DNA of 46,223 bases, taken from the IMG/VR virus record IMGVR_UViG_3300033153_003564, positions 1 to 46,223 of that record, one strand, 5' to 3'. A program made the position numbers and the translations under genes. Positions 22,157-29,322 of this stretch are shown in pieces (positions within the stretch are counted from its first letter, which is position 1; each line of letters begins with the position of its first letter). This stretch comes from a virus. A model generated the notes under the pieces. It was not told the DNA's origin. It ran no database searches and saw nothing but the letters and a program-made list of their open reading frames with translations.

Positions 22157-22459
22157 TTATTCTGCTCCTTTCTGGGCGTTAGCGATTGCGGCGCGGAGTA
22201 CGTCTGCCGTCTCTTGCCAGCCCGGTTCTGATTCTATGTGTAGCTCAATGTCGTCGAATGCCTGTGAGCAAGCCGCCAGTAGCCCTTCGTGGGCGTTCCA
22301 ACGGCGCACAAGCTCGGAGGCGTTGACCTCGGCCTCCACAATGCTCAACCCATCATGGAAGGCGACCTTTGCAAAAAGGCAGTGAATTTGCTTTTCATCT
22401 TCAATGTGGATTTCAAGCATATTATGAGCGTGCTGTTTTCCCGGCGTGTGCTGTGCCAT
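22157..22459 (-). CDS. Unknown 100-residue accessory protein
   Basis: This gene is leftward, with start ATG 22459 (MAQHTPGKQHAHNMLEIHIE) preceded by GCGAGGC. The motif NASELVRRWNAHEGLLAACS and later ADVLRAAIANAQKG are typical of a widespread class of phage accessory proteins with a conserved A-x-x-L-V-x-R-W-N helix. Function is unknown. Length fits the class. Confidence 0.65.
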   Translation of the reverse strand: MAQHTPGKQHAHNMLEIHIEDEKQIHCLFAKVAFHDGLSIVEAEVNASELVRRWNAHEGLLAACSQAFDDIELHIESEPGWQETADVLRAAIANAQKGAE

Positions 22460-22460
22460 T

Positions 22461-22754
22461 TTATGCCTCGCTTTCTTGGCGTTTAAGGATTTTTCTAAAA
22501 GATTCCTTGAGTGAGAAGGGGCCAAAAGGGAACACAAATACCATGCTACCCTTAAGACCGCCACAAACTAAAGATTCTGAGCCTGACCATTTCATTTTTT
22601 TACAAAGGGCTTCAGCGGCTATCCTGTGCGCGTCTTCGTCCCTATTGCAATCAGGGACCGGAATACTTACACGGTTGCCCCAAGTGTCGTTGGCCGTCAT
22701 TCTGGCGGCCTTGTTGTCGGTTGGGCCGTGATACTTTGTTAGGATCGCTTTCAT
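22461..22754 (-). CDS. Conserved phage protein of MKAI..KYHGPT type
   Basis: This gene encodes 97 residues, leftward, with TAGGAGG upstream. The pattern MKAILTKYHGPTDNKAARMT, H-R-I-A-A-E-A-L-C-K-K-M-K-W and a final VFVF stretch matches a short protein found in many phages and mobile elements. It is thought to be a small alpha/beta protein; the role is unknown. It is the first confident gene of the leftward operon. Confidence 0.7.
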   Translation of the reverse strand: MKAILTKYHGPTDNKAARMTANDTWGNRVSIPVPDCNRDEDAHRIAAEALCKKMKWSGSESLVCGGLKGSMVFVFPFGPFSLKESFRKILKRQESEA

Positions 22755-22760
22755 ATCGTT

Positions 22761-22964
22761 TCAACCTCCTATTAGGGTTTGCACTGTTTCTGTGCAAGAT
22801 TGACGGTTATGCACAATTATTGTGCAATTAGGCAACTTGCGTCGGTAATCTGCCTTTTTGGCAGGTCGGAGCTGCCACTTTGGCAGGTTAGCTGTGGTCG
22901 GCCTATATCGCTGCATAGTGTTGGAATTCTTGCCCGTCACCTGTGATTTGTGCCATCTCTTCAA
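22761..22964 (-). CDS. Doubtful leftward open frame over a palindrome-rich leader
   Basis: A 67-codon frame from a TTG placed almost inside its ribosome site (CGGAGGTTTG). The product is highly basic and unlike its neighbours, and the frame runs across four palindromes (22779-22886). It is probably a leader or control region rather than a gene; it is listed because the frame is open and follows the leftward promoter. Confidence 0.25.
   Translation of the reverse strand: MKRWHKSQVTGKNSNTMQRYRPTTANLPKWQLRPAKKADYRRKLPNCTIIVHNRQSCTETVQTLIGG
22779..22826. promoter_or_regulatory. Paired operator-like palindromes TGCAC-N7-GTGCA
   Basis: Two sites with the same half-sites and spacing occur at 22780-22796 and 22810-22826. 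The second is a perfect 17-bp palindrome (TGCACAATTATTGTGCA). Their centres are 30 bp apart, close to three helical turns, as expected for cooperative binding by a dimeric repressor such as the XRE proteins in this operon. Confidence 0.6.
22850..22886. promoter_or_regulatory. Second pair of palindromes CTGCC-N5-GGCAG
   Basis: CTGCC-N5-GGCAG occurs at 22850-22864 and again at 22872-22886, with centres 22 bp apart (about two turns). They differ from the TGCAC pair next to them, so they may bind a second protein. They could also fold as RNA hairpins in the leftward transcript. Confidence 0.55.
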
Positions 22965-22995
22965 ACCTCCGTTAATGGTTTCTTGTTACACTTAC

Positions 22996-23024
22996 ACTAT
23001 ACAATAGTTTTATCGGCGATGCAA
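22996..23024 (-). promoter_or_regulatory. Leftward promoter of the XRE operon
   Basis: Read on the minus strand, TTGCAT (complement of 23019-23024) and TATAGT (complement of 22996-23001) are 17 bp apart, a good sigma70 arrangement. It points into the leftward operon (22754 down to 20746). Confidence 0.65.
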
Positions 23025-23639
23025 GTAAAATCTTTAGTTATTTGTAAGTTTATTTGCGTATAAGATAGAGGGGAGCACAAGGCGACAGCAGACTTGGTAC
23101 GGTCAAGACCGGGCTAAAGCGCAGCAAGTAGCGTGCCGGGTTGGTCATTAGCTTGGTCGCCAACATGGCCACAACACAGCAACTACCATGCCAAACAGAC
23201 AGCCATGCCACCACACCACCACCAACCCGTTAGCCCCTCAGCAGCCAGCTATGGGCCTTGAATAAGTGTGGCAAATGTGACACACTACCGCTTGACACGT
23301 TAAACAACCGTCTTAAGCCCGTTGAGGTCACAGTCCGTGACCAGTGGCGCGGGAGTGGGGCGAGCCTAAGACCGGCAACCGACCAGCGACAATCGAAGGC
23401 CACGGGGAAAAGAAACGGGGGAGGGGTCGTATATATATGGGACCCTACCAACGGGTAGAATTTTGAATTCTCAACGAAACCTATTTCGTCGACACCCCTT
23501 GTTTCTGATGTTATATCGTTGCCGTGGTTGACGTTATGGGGACGAACCCTGTAGGAAACGCTAAAAACAGGCTCACCCTAAAGTAATAGGTTGATATTCT
23601 TCGTAACGCTAACGCTCTGATGTTAGTACATGGAATACC

Positions 23640-23671
23640 ATTTAAGAAAAAGTAGTACATTTTTCTTAAAT
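23640..23671. terminator. Perfect 12-bp A/T-rich hairpin
   Basis: ATTTAAGAAAAA and TTTTTCTTAAAT pair perfectly around an 8-nt loop (GTAGTACA). The A-runs and T-runs at the loop side give no external U-tract in either direction, so this is not a standard terminator; it may be a protein-binding or origin element. The call as terminator is tentative. Confidence 0.4.
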
Positions 23672-23734
23672 TCTCACCCCAACCCCCTTGCAACTTGCCT
23701 GATAATGGTTTAATTGTGGTAGGAGGATTATTGT

Positions 23735-23920
23735 ATGAAGGTATTAGCGATGGGACTTTTCGTTTCGGCTACTGGGGTTGTGTTGTCTGGAACCGGTATG
23801 ATGTTTGATCCCGTTATGCCGTTACTCGTCAGGGTTGGCGTTGGACTATTATTCTATGGTTTTGCGGGAATAGTAATATTTGTCCTGGTCCCCGAGGTGT
23901 GGCGGGGGGAAGAATTATGA
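23735..23920 (+). CDS. Small two-helix membrane protein
   Basis: This gene encodes 61 residues after TAGGAGG. Two hydrophobic helices (VLAMGLFVSATGVVLSGTGM and VGLLFYGFAGIVIFVLV) are joined by a short loop. A weak promoter-like pair TTGCAA (23688) and TAATTG (23711) 17 bp apart lies upstream. It heads the zinc-ribbon gene cluster. Function is unknown. Confidence 0.6.
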   Translation: MKVLAMGLFVSATGVVLSGTGMMFDPVMPLLVRVGVGLLFYGFAGIVIFVLVPEVWRGEEL

Positions 23921-24192
23921 GCGACCATCCTAAATGCTCTAAATGCGGCGTCCCTATTGTCGTTTGGAAGAACCATAGCTTAGAGGGTTTTATTTATCGT
24001 TGGTGCCCGACCTGTGACCCTTGTCCGGTTTGTAAGGATAAGGATAGAGAACCAACTAAGCCGTCCTATCCTGAGTGTTCCGACTGCCAGCGACTGATAA
24101 TTTGGGGTAAACGGAGCGACGGGTCATTGGGGTGGTACTGCCCGTTTTGTACGGACAGGGCGGAGAATCCCGTTAAACAACCTCTTTACTGA
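23917..24192 (+). CDS. Multi-zinc-ribbon protein
   Basis: This gene encodes 91 residues from ATG 23917 (MSDHPKCSKCG), overlapping the previous stop. Five CxxC pairs are visible: CSKC, CPTC, CPVC, CSDC and CPFC. They give two or more zinc ribbons with similar spacing and a W in each. It could be a double rubredoxin-like or ribbon protein that binds RNA polymerase or DNA. Confidence 0.7.
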   Translation: MSDHPKCSKCGVPIVVWKNHSLEGFIYRWCPTCDPCPVCKDKDREPTKPSYPECSDCQRLIIWGKRSDGSLGWYCPFCTDRAENPVKQPLY

Positions 24193-24504
24193 ATGACTCC
24201 AAGCCCTAACATCTGGTCTTGGTTCAACGGCGAGTGGAAAGTTTACTGTGATAGTCGTGAACTCTACAAAGAACTCATGTCGTGGACGGGCGTACGGCAT
24301 GGGAGTAAGTATTTATTCCCTGGCCGCGGACCGGCTTATGACGTGATAATTCAGCGTCATCATTTGGCTATAGTTAGGTCAAGGCTAAAAGCGGGGTCTA
24401 ACCCAAAAAACACCCAAATTCCAGTTGTTGAACCGCAACGACTTACAAACCCTGAAAATCGCTCACAGCCCCGCTACGGGCCGAACGCAGAGATAGTAGT
24501 GTGA
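24193..24504 (+). CDS. Unknown 103-residue protein
   Basis: This gene starts directly after the previous stop with no strong ribosome site. The product (MTPSPNIWSWFNGEWKVYCD...) has an alpha/beta first part with several W and Y residues and a proline-rich, basic tail. No family was recognised. Confidence 0.55.
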   Translation: MTPSPNIWSWFNGEWKVYCDSRELYKELMSWTGVRHGSKYLFPGRGPAYDVIIQRHHLAIVRSRLKAGSNPKNTQIPVVEPQRLTNPENRSQPRYGPNAEIVV

Positions 24505-24528
24505 AGAGACGGGTAGAACAAACAAATC

Positions 24529-24545
24529 GCCCTACGGGGCTTATT
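24529..24545 (+). terminator. Short terminator-like hairpin
   Basis: GCCC (24529-24532) pairs with GGGC (24537-24540) around TACG, followed by TTATTT. The stem is short, so termination would be partial. It lies between 24504 and the ribosome site of the gene at 24573. Confidence 0.35.
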
Positions 24546-24572
24546 TCGTAAAGCAAAATTAGGAGAATTATT

Positions 24573-24803
24573 ATGAAAGTCACTTTTGGAGAACCAAGGG
24601 TAGATTACGATGAGGTTATTTGCCACTGTCCGAATTGCGAGACCCCATATACAATCAAGGGCGTTATGATGCGCCTTCCATCCTCAACGCGACAGCCGGG
24701 CTACGAGATAGGTATATCGCGGTATCAGAAGTGCAAGAAGTGTAAGAATTCCTTCACGATAACCATGAGGTTGGTCTTAGAGGCTGGCACGAGAGGACAT
24801 TAG
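24573..24803 (+). CDS. Zinc-ribbon protein, paralogue of 9108-9338
   Basis: This gene encodes 76 residues after TTAGGAG. CHCPNCE near residue 17 and CKKCKNSF near residue 53 form the zinc ribbon; the overall plan and length equal those of the protein at 9108. The order of motifs (V-x-x-D-x-x-x-C-x-C-P-N, tyrosine-rich beta stretch, CxxC, then M-R-L-V-L-E) supports a duplication inside this genome. Confidence 0.7.
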   Translation: MKVTFGEPRVDYDEVICHCPNCETPYTIKGVMMRLPSSTRQPGYEIGISRYQKCKKCKNSFTITMRLVLEAGTRGH

Positions 24804-24805
24804 CC

Positions 24806-25153
24806 ATGACCTACCGCCCCGTATATCCCTCACGCCCCCGTTATCACGCTGATCCACAACCGAAGTGGTTACCCGAGAAGACTTGGGTATGCCCTATTTG
24901 CGGCACGGAAGACTCGGTCAGCGAATGTGACTGCTGTAGCCGGACGTCCTGTTCTAACTGCTTTACCGACGATGTGGAATCGGTTGCTGTTGAGTTTATG
25001 CACTATGGGTGGCGTGAGGGGCCGCCTCCCCTCACGTACTGGGAGCGGGTATCCTTGAGTAAGGCGCGTTCGATGTCGAGGGATTGGGAGCGCACGATGA
25101 TTTTTGGCGACAGACCATTGAAGTTTAACAGATTACTAAAGGACCCCTCCTAA
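24806..25153 (+). CDS. Zinc-binding protein
   Basis: This gene encodes 115 residues. After a proline- and aromatic-rich start (MTYRPVYPSRPRYHADPQPK) comes a dense cysteine cluster WVCPICGTEDSVSECDCCSR followed by TSCSNC, enough for two zinc sites. The rest is helical. The stop overlaps the next start by one base. Confidence 0.65.
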   Translation: MTYRPVYPSRPRYHADPQPKWLPEKTWVCPICGTEDSVSECDCCSRTSCSNCFTDDVESVAVEFMHYGWREGPPPLTYWERVSLSKARSMSRDWERTMIFGDRPLKFNRLLKDPS

Positions 25154-25398
25154 TGGCAGCATTTCCGCCGGGGTGGATGCATTCCCCGGAGAAACCACCG
25201 TGTAATGCTTGTGATCCCATTGGTGGTATTTTTTGCCCCCCGAACCCCGGGGTATATTATTGTCCCGCGTGTAGGCGCATGCTCTATGTTCCACAGCAAT
25301 TTGAAATGAAGTGGGTATTCAAGGATAGCGAGCCAACATTCCCCATGCCCCACATACCCACCCTCCGCGACTCGATCATGGAGCGGTGGCCATGGTGA
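25153..25398 (+). CDS. Zinc-ribbon-like protein
   Basis: This gene encodes 81 residues. CNACDPIGGIFCPPNPGVYY, followed by CPACRRM, gives two CxxC-type pairs around residues 17 and 37. It overlaps the next gene by 7 bp. It belongs to the same zinc-ribbon block as 23917-25153. Confidence 0.65.
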   Translation: MAAFPPGWMHSPEKPPCNACDPIGGIFCPPNPGVYYCPACRRMLYVPQQFEMKWVFKDSEPTFPMPHIPTLRDSIMERWPW

Positions 25399-25586
25399 AG
25401 CGCTTATTCCACACCGTTCTCTGTTGGCTGCTCTGTAAACAATACCGTATAACGCATTGGTGGCCTCGGTGGTATTCGTGGCGGCCTTATCCTATTCAAT
25501 GGCGTATGGGTAAGATTAAATATCAGATATGGGGCGATCCCAACGCAGAGATACGATTACTCGACAAAGACGAGGAGCGTCCATGA
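25392..25586 (+). CDS. Tryptophan-rich protein, sister of 25583-25870
   Basis: This gene encodes 64 residues starting MVKRLFHTVLCWLLCKQYRI. The stretch KQYRITHWWPRWYSWRPYP shares Q-Y-x-I-T-x-W-W-P with the next gene, so the two are probably duplicates. The many tryptophans and basic residues suggest membrane-surface or peptide binding. It is four-base coupled to the next gene. Confidence 0.6.
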   Translation: MVKRLFHTVLCWLLCKQYRITHWWPRWYSWRPYPIQWRMGKIKYQIWGDPNAEIRLLDKDEERP

Positions 25587-25870
25587 TAGAAGTCGATTTC
25601 ATTCCCCTACGTCGGCCCACGGTTAAAGAGTTAATCAACGGCGAGTTTAAGAAACCAACGCTAACCGACAGGATTATATATGCAGTATTACGGGTTCAAT
25701 ACCCCATTACTCGCTGGTGGCCTTGGCGTCATTTCACTATGCCGCCCGGTATCTTGAAAATAGCAGATGGCACATTAATAGCCAATAAATTCGCATCGGC
25801 GCCAAAGGCGTCACCCCATGGTGACATTATCCACCTCAACAAAATCACCCGTCCGAAGGGGCGGAGGTAG
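25583..25870 (+). CDS. Protein with QYPITRWWPW motif, sister of 25392-25586
   Basis: This gene encodes 95 residues starting MIEVDFIPLRRPTVKELING. An amphipathic helix and the VQYPITRWWPWRHFTMPP motif (about residues 38-55) are followed by a basic C-terminus. Function is unknown. Confidence 0.6.
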   Translation: MIEVDFIPLRRPTVKELINGEFKKPTLTDRIIYAVLRVQYPITRWWPWRHFTMPPGILKIADGTLIANKFASAPKASPHGDIIHLNKITRPKGRR

Positions 25871-25878
25871 CCACGGTG

Positions 25879-25971
25879 ATGCTGTTATCCATCGCACTCA
25901 TAGTTCTTTCGTTGGTCATCCCCAGCCCTACAACGACTAACCCCCTTTACATTCCGCAACTCCTGATGTAA
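25879..25971 (+). CDS. Possible 30-residue membrane peptide
   Basis: ATG 25879 lies 11 bases after GCGGAGG. The peptide (MLLSIALIVLSLVIPSPTTT...) has one hydrophobic helix and a short polar tail. It precedes the terminase small-subunit candidate by 70 bp. Low certainty because of its size. Confidence 0.35.
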   Translation: MLLSIALIVLSLVIPSPTTTNPLYIPQLLM

Positions 25972-26041
25972 CAATGAATTGAGGACAGGTCTGTCTTTCG
26001 GGCAGATCGGACGGCAGAGAGTGTATTAAAAAGGGGGCTAT

Positions 26042-26707
26042 TTGTCTACTGGTCAGGCGGTTACAGACGAAATCAAGCGTGAGGGGGCTTGTGAAGAGCG
26101 CGGTAAGATCAAGTATTTTGCCCGCCAGCATCGTGAGCGCGTGGAGAAAGTTTGTACTGCTTACCTGAACGGCATGAAGCGCGTTGACAAGGGGGAACTA
26201 ACTGAGCAAGACCTTAGATCAGATTTAAGGCGTCGGTTTGAAATCGTAAAGGACGAAACCCTGGACAATATGCTCTGCCGTCGGTCCTCTAAAATGAGCG
26301 TTGATGCTCTTAGGGTTACCGAGGAGCTTTTAATAAGCCGTTACCACGACGTACTTCTCTCGGTCAGTTCGGCCGCTGAGGGCATCGACGCCTATATTAA
26401 ACAACTCTCCGATATGGATTGGATGACGATGGTCGCCGTTGAGGATAACGACGGCAAGGTTAAGTCGGTGACTGCGGCTGAAAAGGTTAAGCAGTTGCTC
26501 ACCGAGAAGGTCAACATACTTACTAAGGCGTTTGACCCGATCAAAGCCTTTTTACCGCGTAACGTAATAAATATAGATGTTGGCGGCAACCTGCCATCCA
26601 ACCTTAGCGACCTGGATCGAGAGTTGGAGATTGAGGCTGCTCGCTTACACGGAAAAATAGAAAACGCAGAAGAAGCTAATTTTGAGGTAGAGGGGGAAAG
26701 TAATTGA
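26042..26707 (+). CDS. Terminase small subunit candidate
   Basis: This gene encodes 221 residues from a TTG start behind AAAAAGGGGG. It is helical and charged: a basic N-terminus (RGKIKYFARQHRERVEKVCT), a middle with DLRSDLRRRFEIVKDETLD, and a C-terminus with LPSNLSDLDRELEIEAARLH. Size, composition and its place as the first gene of the packaging block fit TerS, which would bind the packaging site. No specific family motif was recognised, so the call rests on position. Confidence 0.5.
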   Translation: MSTGQAVTDEIKREGACEERGKIKYFARQHRERVEKVCTAYLNGMKRVDKGELTEQDLRSDLRRRFEIVKDETLDNMLCRRSSKMSVDALRVTEELLISRYHDVLLSVSSAAEGIDAYIKQLSDMDWMTMVAVEDNDGKVKSVTAAEKVKQLLTEKVNILTKAFDPIKAFLPRNVINIDVGGNLPSNLSDLDRELEIEAARLHGKIENAEEANFEVEGESN

Positions 26708-27195
26708 AAACTGTAGTTTTAGCGGCTTTGCTGTTGCTAACGCCGCTGATTGCTAACGCGGGCGGGCGGCATTACACTAATTCACAGATCGTGACTCACA
26801 GTATTGACACGTTGGTTGATACGACTGATGGGCTTGGGAACTCTGAAGCATCGGGAGAGATCGGCCTGTTCGCGATGGTCCGGTGGCAGAGCATGACCGG
26901 CATGATAATCATTGAGCCGTCCGGTGAGGACACGCTCGGTTACGGACTATCGGACTCCGGCTATGTGTATTTACGGACTCGATTGGGCGCGTCTGAATAT
27001 ACTATCGGGCAGGATTCGGCCGCAGAATTGCCGTGTACTTTGTACGTGGCTATCAGTGAACTGGTCGGCGATACGTTGCTCAAGGAGGCGCTGTTTGTCG
27101 ATTGGGTGATACAAGATTCGTTGTCGCACGTAGACGCCGAGGGGTTAACCACGTTCACGCATAGAGTAATTTGGAATTTCATAGTTAGAGACTAA
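26704..27195 (+). CDS. Exported protein between terminase subunits
   Basis: This gene encodes 163 residues from a TTG that overlaps the TerS-like stop by 4 bp. A signal peptide is clear (MKTVVLAALLLLTPLIANA, cleavage before GGRHY). The mature part is beta-rich and acidic with repeated D-T (IDTLVDTTDGLG), with a C-terminal HRVIWNFIVRD. It could be a head decoration or other virion surface protein that shares its style with 27209. No family was recognised. Confidence 0.6.
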   Translation: MKTVVLAALLLLTPLIANAGGRHYTNSQIVTHSIDTLVDTTDGLGNSEASGEIGLFAMVRWQSMTGMIIIEPSGEDTLGYGLSDSGYVYLRTRLGASEYTIGQDSAAELPCTLYVAISELVGDTLLKEALFVDWVIQDSLSHVDAEGLTTFTHRVIWNFIVRD

Positions 27196-27208
27196 GGGGG
27201 ACTTTTTA

Positions 27209-27736
27209 GTGAGAAGATTTTTAGCATTAGCGGTGGCGTTGGGATTGATATATGCCGTCGCTCTCGCCGTTCCGTCAACCTATACGTGGGTTAGTATCGC
27301 CGGTACTGCGACGGTCGGGGGTAATTACAACATGGTGATGGACTCGACCGACACGGCCTATGTCGATACGTTCAACTCGGATACTGTCGACGTTACCGAA
27401 GGTATGCACATGAACATCGGCCTGTGGTACACCGATGCCACGCTTTCCGATTCTTGCAACGACTCGCTGGTTGTGATCGTACAGACGTGGACATCGTTTA
27501 ACGATCTGGCAAAGAAGTTAATCTTTACCGATACCTTCTTTGACAGTAATGCTATTGCTACGCCGTTGCCGCTGGTAACATACAACTTCAAGACCGACAC
27601 GATGGTTTACAACAAACTGTGGTTCACAACGATAGCGAAGGACAGTTGCATCACAACCAGAACTACGCCCGACACCAACGTAATCAAAATGAAGTACCAG
27701 GTGTTGCAGCGGCCTTATGGTTCTGACATCTGGTAA
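27209..27736 (+). CDS. Second exported protein in packaging block
   Basis: This gene encodes 175 residues from a GTG. Residues 1-20 (MRRFLALAVALGLIYAVALA) form a signal peptide, cleaved before VPSTY. The mature part is beta-rich with D-T-A-Y-V-D-T-F and similar D-T repeats, like 26704, and ends RPYGSDIW. The two may be a related pair of surface or decoration proteins. Their position between terminase subunits is unusual. Confidence 0.6.
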   Translation: MRRFLALAVALGLIYAVALAVPSTYTWVSIAGTATVGGNYNMVMDSTDTAYVDTFNSDTVDVTEGMHMNIGLWYTDATLSDSCNDSLVVIVQTWTSFNDLAKKLIFTDTFFDSNAIATPLPLVTYNFKTDTMVYNKLWFTTIAKDSCITTRTTPDTNVIKMKYQVLQRPYGSDIW

Positions 27737-27928
27737 ATGAAACGACCGCAGAAGAAAAAGGGGAAGCGTAAGACGCGGGTGTTTGTTTGTCCGTTATGCG
27801 GGCAGCGGATACATTCGTTGACGGCTAAAGCCGCCGACACGAAAGCCCGCGATCATACTAAGACGCGACACCCCGAGGCTTACAAGGACATAATGCTTAA
27901 CCGGGCGGGGTTAGTGAGACCGATATGA
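27737..27928 (+). CDS. C2H2-type zinc-finger protein
   Basis: This gene encodes 63 residues. A basic N-terminus (MKRPQKKKGKRKTRVFVC) leads into CPLCGQRIHS and DHTKTRHPEAYKD, a C-x-x-C ... H-x-x-x-x-H finger. It starts directly at the previous stop and overlaps TerL by 4 bp. Small zinc-finger proteins next to terminase genes may assist DNA packaging or act as regulators. Confidence 0.65.
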   Translation: MKRPQKKKGKRKTRVFVCPLCGQRIHSLTAKAADTKARDHTKTRHPEAYKDIMLNRAGLVRPI

Positions 27929-29322
27929 GCGCAAGGCTTGAGGCTCTAAAGAAAGAGAAGTTGCGTATGATGCGCGAGGAGGGGTTACGGTTTTACAAAC
28001 CCCATCACGCGCAGGAACAGTTTCACAAGTCTCAGGTGCCAACTCGCGCTATATGTACCGGTAACCAGTGGGGGAAAACCTTTGCCGGTTGCGTTGAGAT
28101 AGCGTGGATAGTTGGTAAGGTTCACCCATACCGTAAAAACTATACCGGTCCTGTCTTTGCGCGTGACTGCTGTGTTGATTTTGGTACGATTCAGTCGGTG
28201 CTGGTACCGACCTACGAACGGTTATTGCCGCGAAAGCCGTGTGAGATCAACGGACGTAAGTGGCCGGGGTTGCGCGGCGGTTCGTGGTCTACGGCTTACA
28301 AGACGCAGGATCACATTCTTTATCTGGAAGACGGTTCGTTTATCGAGTTCAAGACATATGAACAGGGTCGTAAGGCCATGCAAGGAGCGCAACGGCACGT
28401 TATTCGTCACGACGAAGAACCGCCCAAGGATGTAAACGATGAGAACATTGCGCGGCAGGTAACTCTTGGCGAGAACCTTATATATACGTTCACGCCGATT
28501 GATTACTCCCAATGGTTATACGCCGACATATTTGTTCGCGCCGCAAAGCACCCTGATAAGGTTGCGTTATTTAGGGGTTCGGTTGCAGAGAATCCCTACT
28601 TAGCGCCAGGTATGCTTGAAGCGATGGAGGCTAAGTACACCGATCCGGCAATTAGGGCCGCTCGACTATATGGCGAACCAACATATTTAACCGGTAGGGT
28701 GTGGAAGGAATATGGCGACCATAACTTATGCGACCCATTCCCGATCCCCGACTATTGGGACTGCTCAGTTTGTATTGACCCGCATGATGAGAAACCGACG
28801 GCGGTTAACGTATTCACCGAATCGCCGGACGGCCAGTTGTATGTCATAGGGGAGGGCGATTTTAAGGGCGATGTTAACCAAGTTTGTGAACAGATTTTTG
28901 CCCTAACCGCCAACCGCAACATATCGCTCTGGCTGATTGATCCATCATCGAGGCGCAAGAGTACCCTTCGCGGCAAAGAGATGCGACTAATAGATGAGTT
29001 TCGGGAGCGCATTCCCACGCTAATCGAGGCTAACAACAGCCGTGAGGTCGGTTGGGACCGCGTTCGTAGGATGGTTGCCAAACCCGCTAATAATATGCCG
29101 CCAAAGTTTATGGTATTTAGGACTTGTCCCGTCACCGACTTTCAGATGCGGAACTATTCATGGAAGCCCCCTCTTAAATCGGGCGAGTCTCGCGGTAAGG
29201 CGGAAGTATTCAAGAAGGACGAAGACCATTGCGACAACGCACGTTACCGCGTCATGCATATGCCCGTAGCACACGGGGAACAGTTTAATGGATTTGGAAT
29301 AGGTGTTTACGCCAATGGCTGA
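27925..29322 (+). CDS. terL: Terminase large subunit
   Basis: This gene encodes 465 residues. The ATPase domain shows Walker A CTGNQWGKTFAG (about residues 45-56) and Walker B with catalytic acid HVIRHDEEPP (about 163-172), followed by a coupling motif near YTFTPIDYSQ. The nuclease domain starts near VCIDPHDEKPTAVNVF (about 283) with a later acidic residue in WLIDPSSRR (about 333). Length and order fit TerL. It powers headful or cos packaging with the TerS candidate at 26042 and the portal directly downstream. Confidence 0.9.
   Translation: MSARLEALKKEKLRMMREEGLRFYKPHHAQEQFHKSQVPTRAICTGNQWGKTFAGCVEIAWIVGKVHPYRKNYTGPVFARDCCVDFGTIQSVLVPTYERLLPRKPCEINGRKWPGLRGGSWSTAYKTQDHILYLEDGSFIEFKTYEQGRKAMQGAQRHVIRHDEEPPKDVNDENIARQVTLGENLIYTFTPIDYSQWLYADIFVRAAKHPDKVALFRGSVAENPYLAPGMLEAMEAKYTDPAIRAARLYGEPTYLTGRVWKEYGDHNLCDPFPIPDYWDCSVCIDPHDEKPTAVNVFTESPDGQLYVIGEGDFKGDVNQVCEQIFALTANRNISLWLIDPSSRRKSTLRGKEMRLIDEFRERIPTLIEANNSREVGWDRVRRMVAKPANNMPPKFMVFRTCPVTDFQMRNYSWKPPLKSGESRGKAEVFKKDEDHCDNARYRVMHMPVAHGEQFNGFGIGVYANG

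Larger units (their letters stand above)
22965..23734. other. About 770-bp region without convincing genes; origin candidate
   Basis: No credible gene was found. The region contains the leftward promoter at its left edge, an A/T-rich part near 22990-23070, an unusually C/A-rich top strand at about 23160-23228 with repeated CCATGCC and CCACC, the inverted repeats GGTCAC-N5-GTGACC (23326-23342) and ACGAAA-N4-TTTCGT (23474-23489), and a 12-bp perfect hairpin at 23640-23671. Strand-biased sequence, inverted repeats and A/T-rich parts together suggest a replication origin or packaging/control region. No known origin type was recognised. Confidence 0.5.

Noticed and set aside
23258-23458. 66-residue frame beginning with a C-x-x-C in the gene-free region
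   Set aside because: It starts at TTG with no ribosome site and the rest does not look like protein; the CxxC is probably chance.
22965-23734. tRNA or known regulatory RNA in the gene-free region
   Set aside because: No cloverleaf with a GGTTCGA-type T-loop was found, and no known riboswitch pattern was seen by eye.
26042-26707. Firm assignment as terminase small subunit by motif
   Set aside because: No specific helix-turn-helix or family motif could be shown; the call in the feature list is kept as a candidate from position only.
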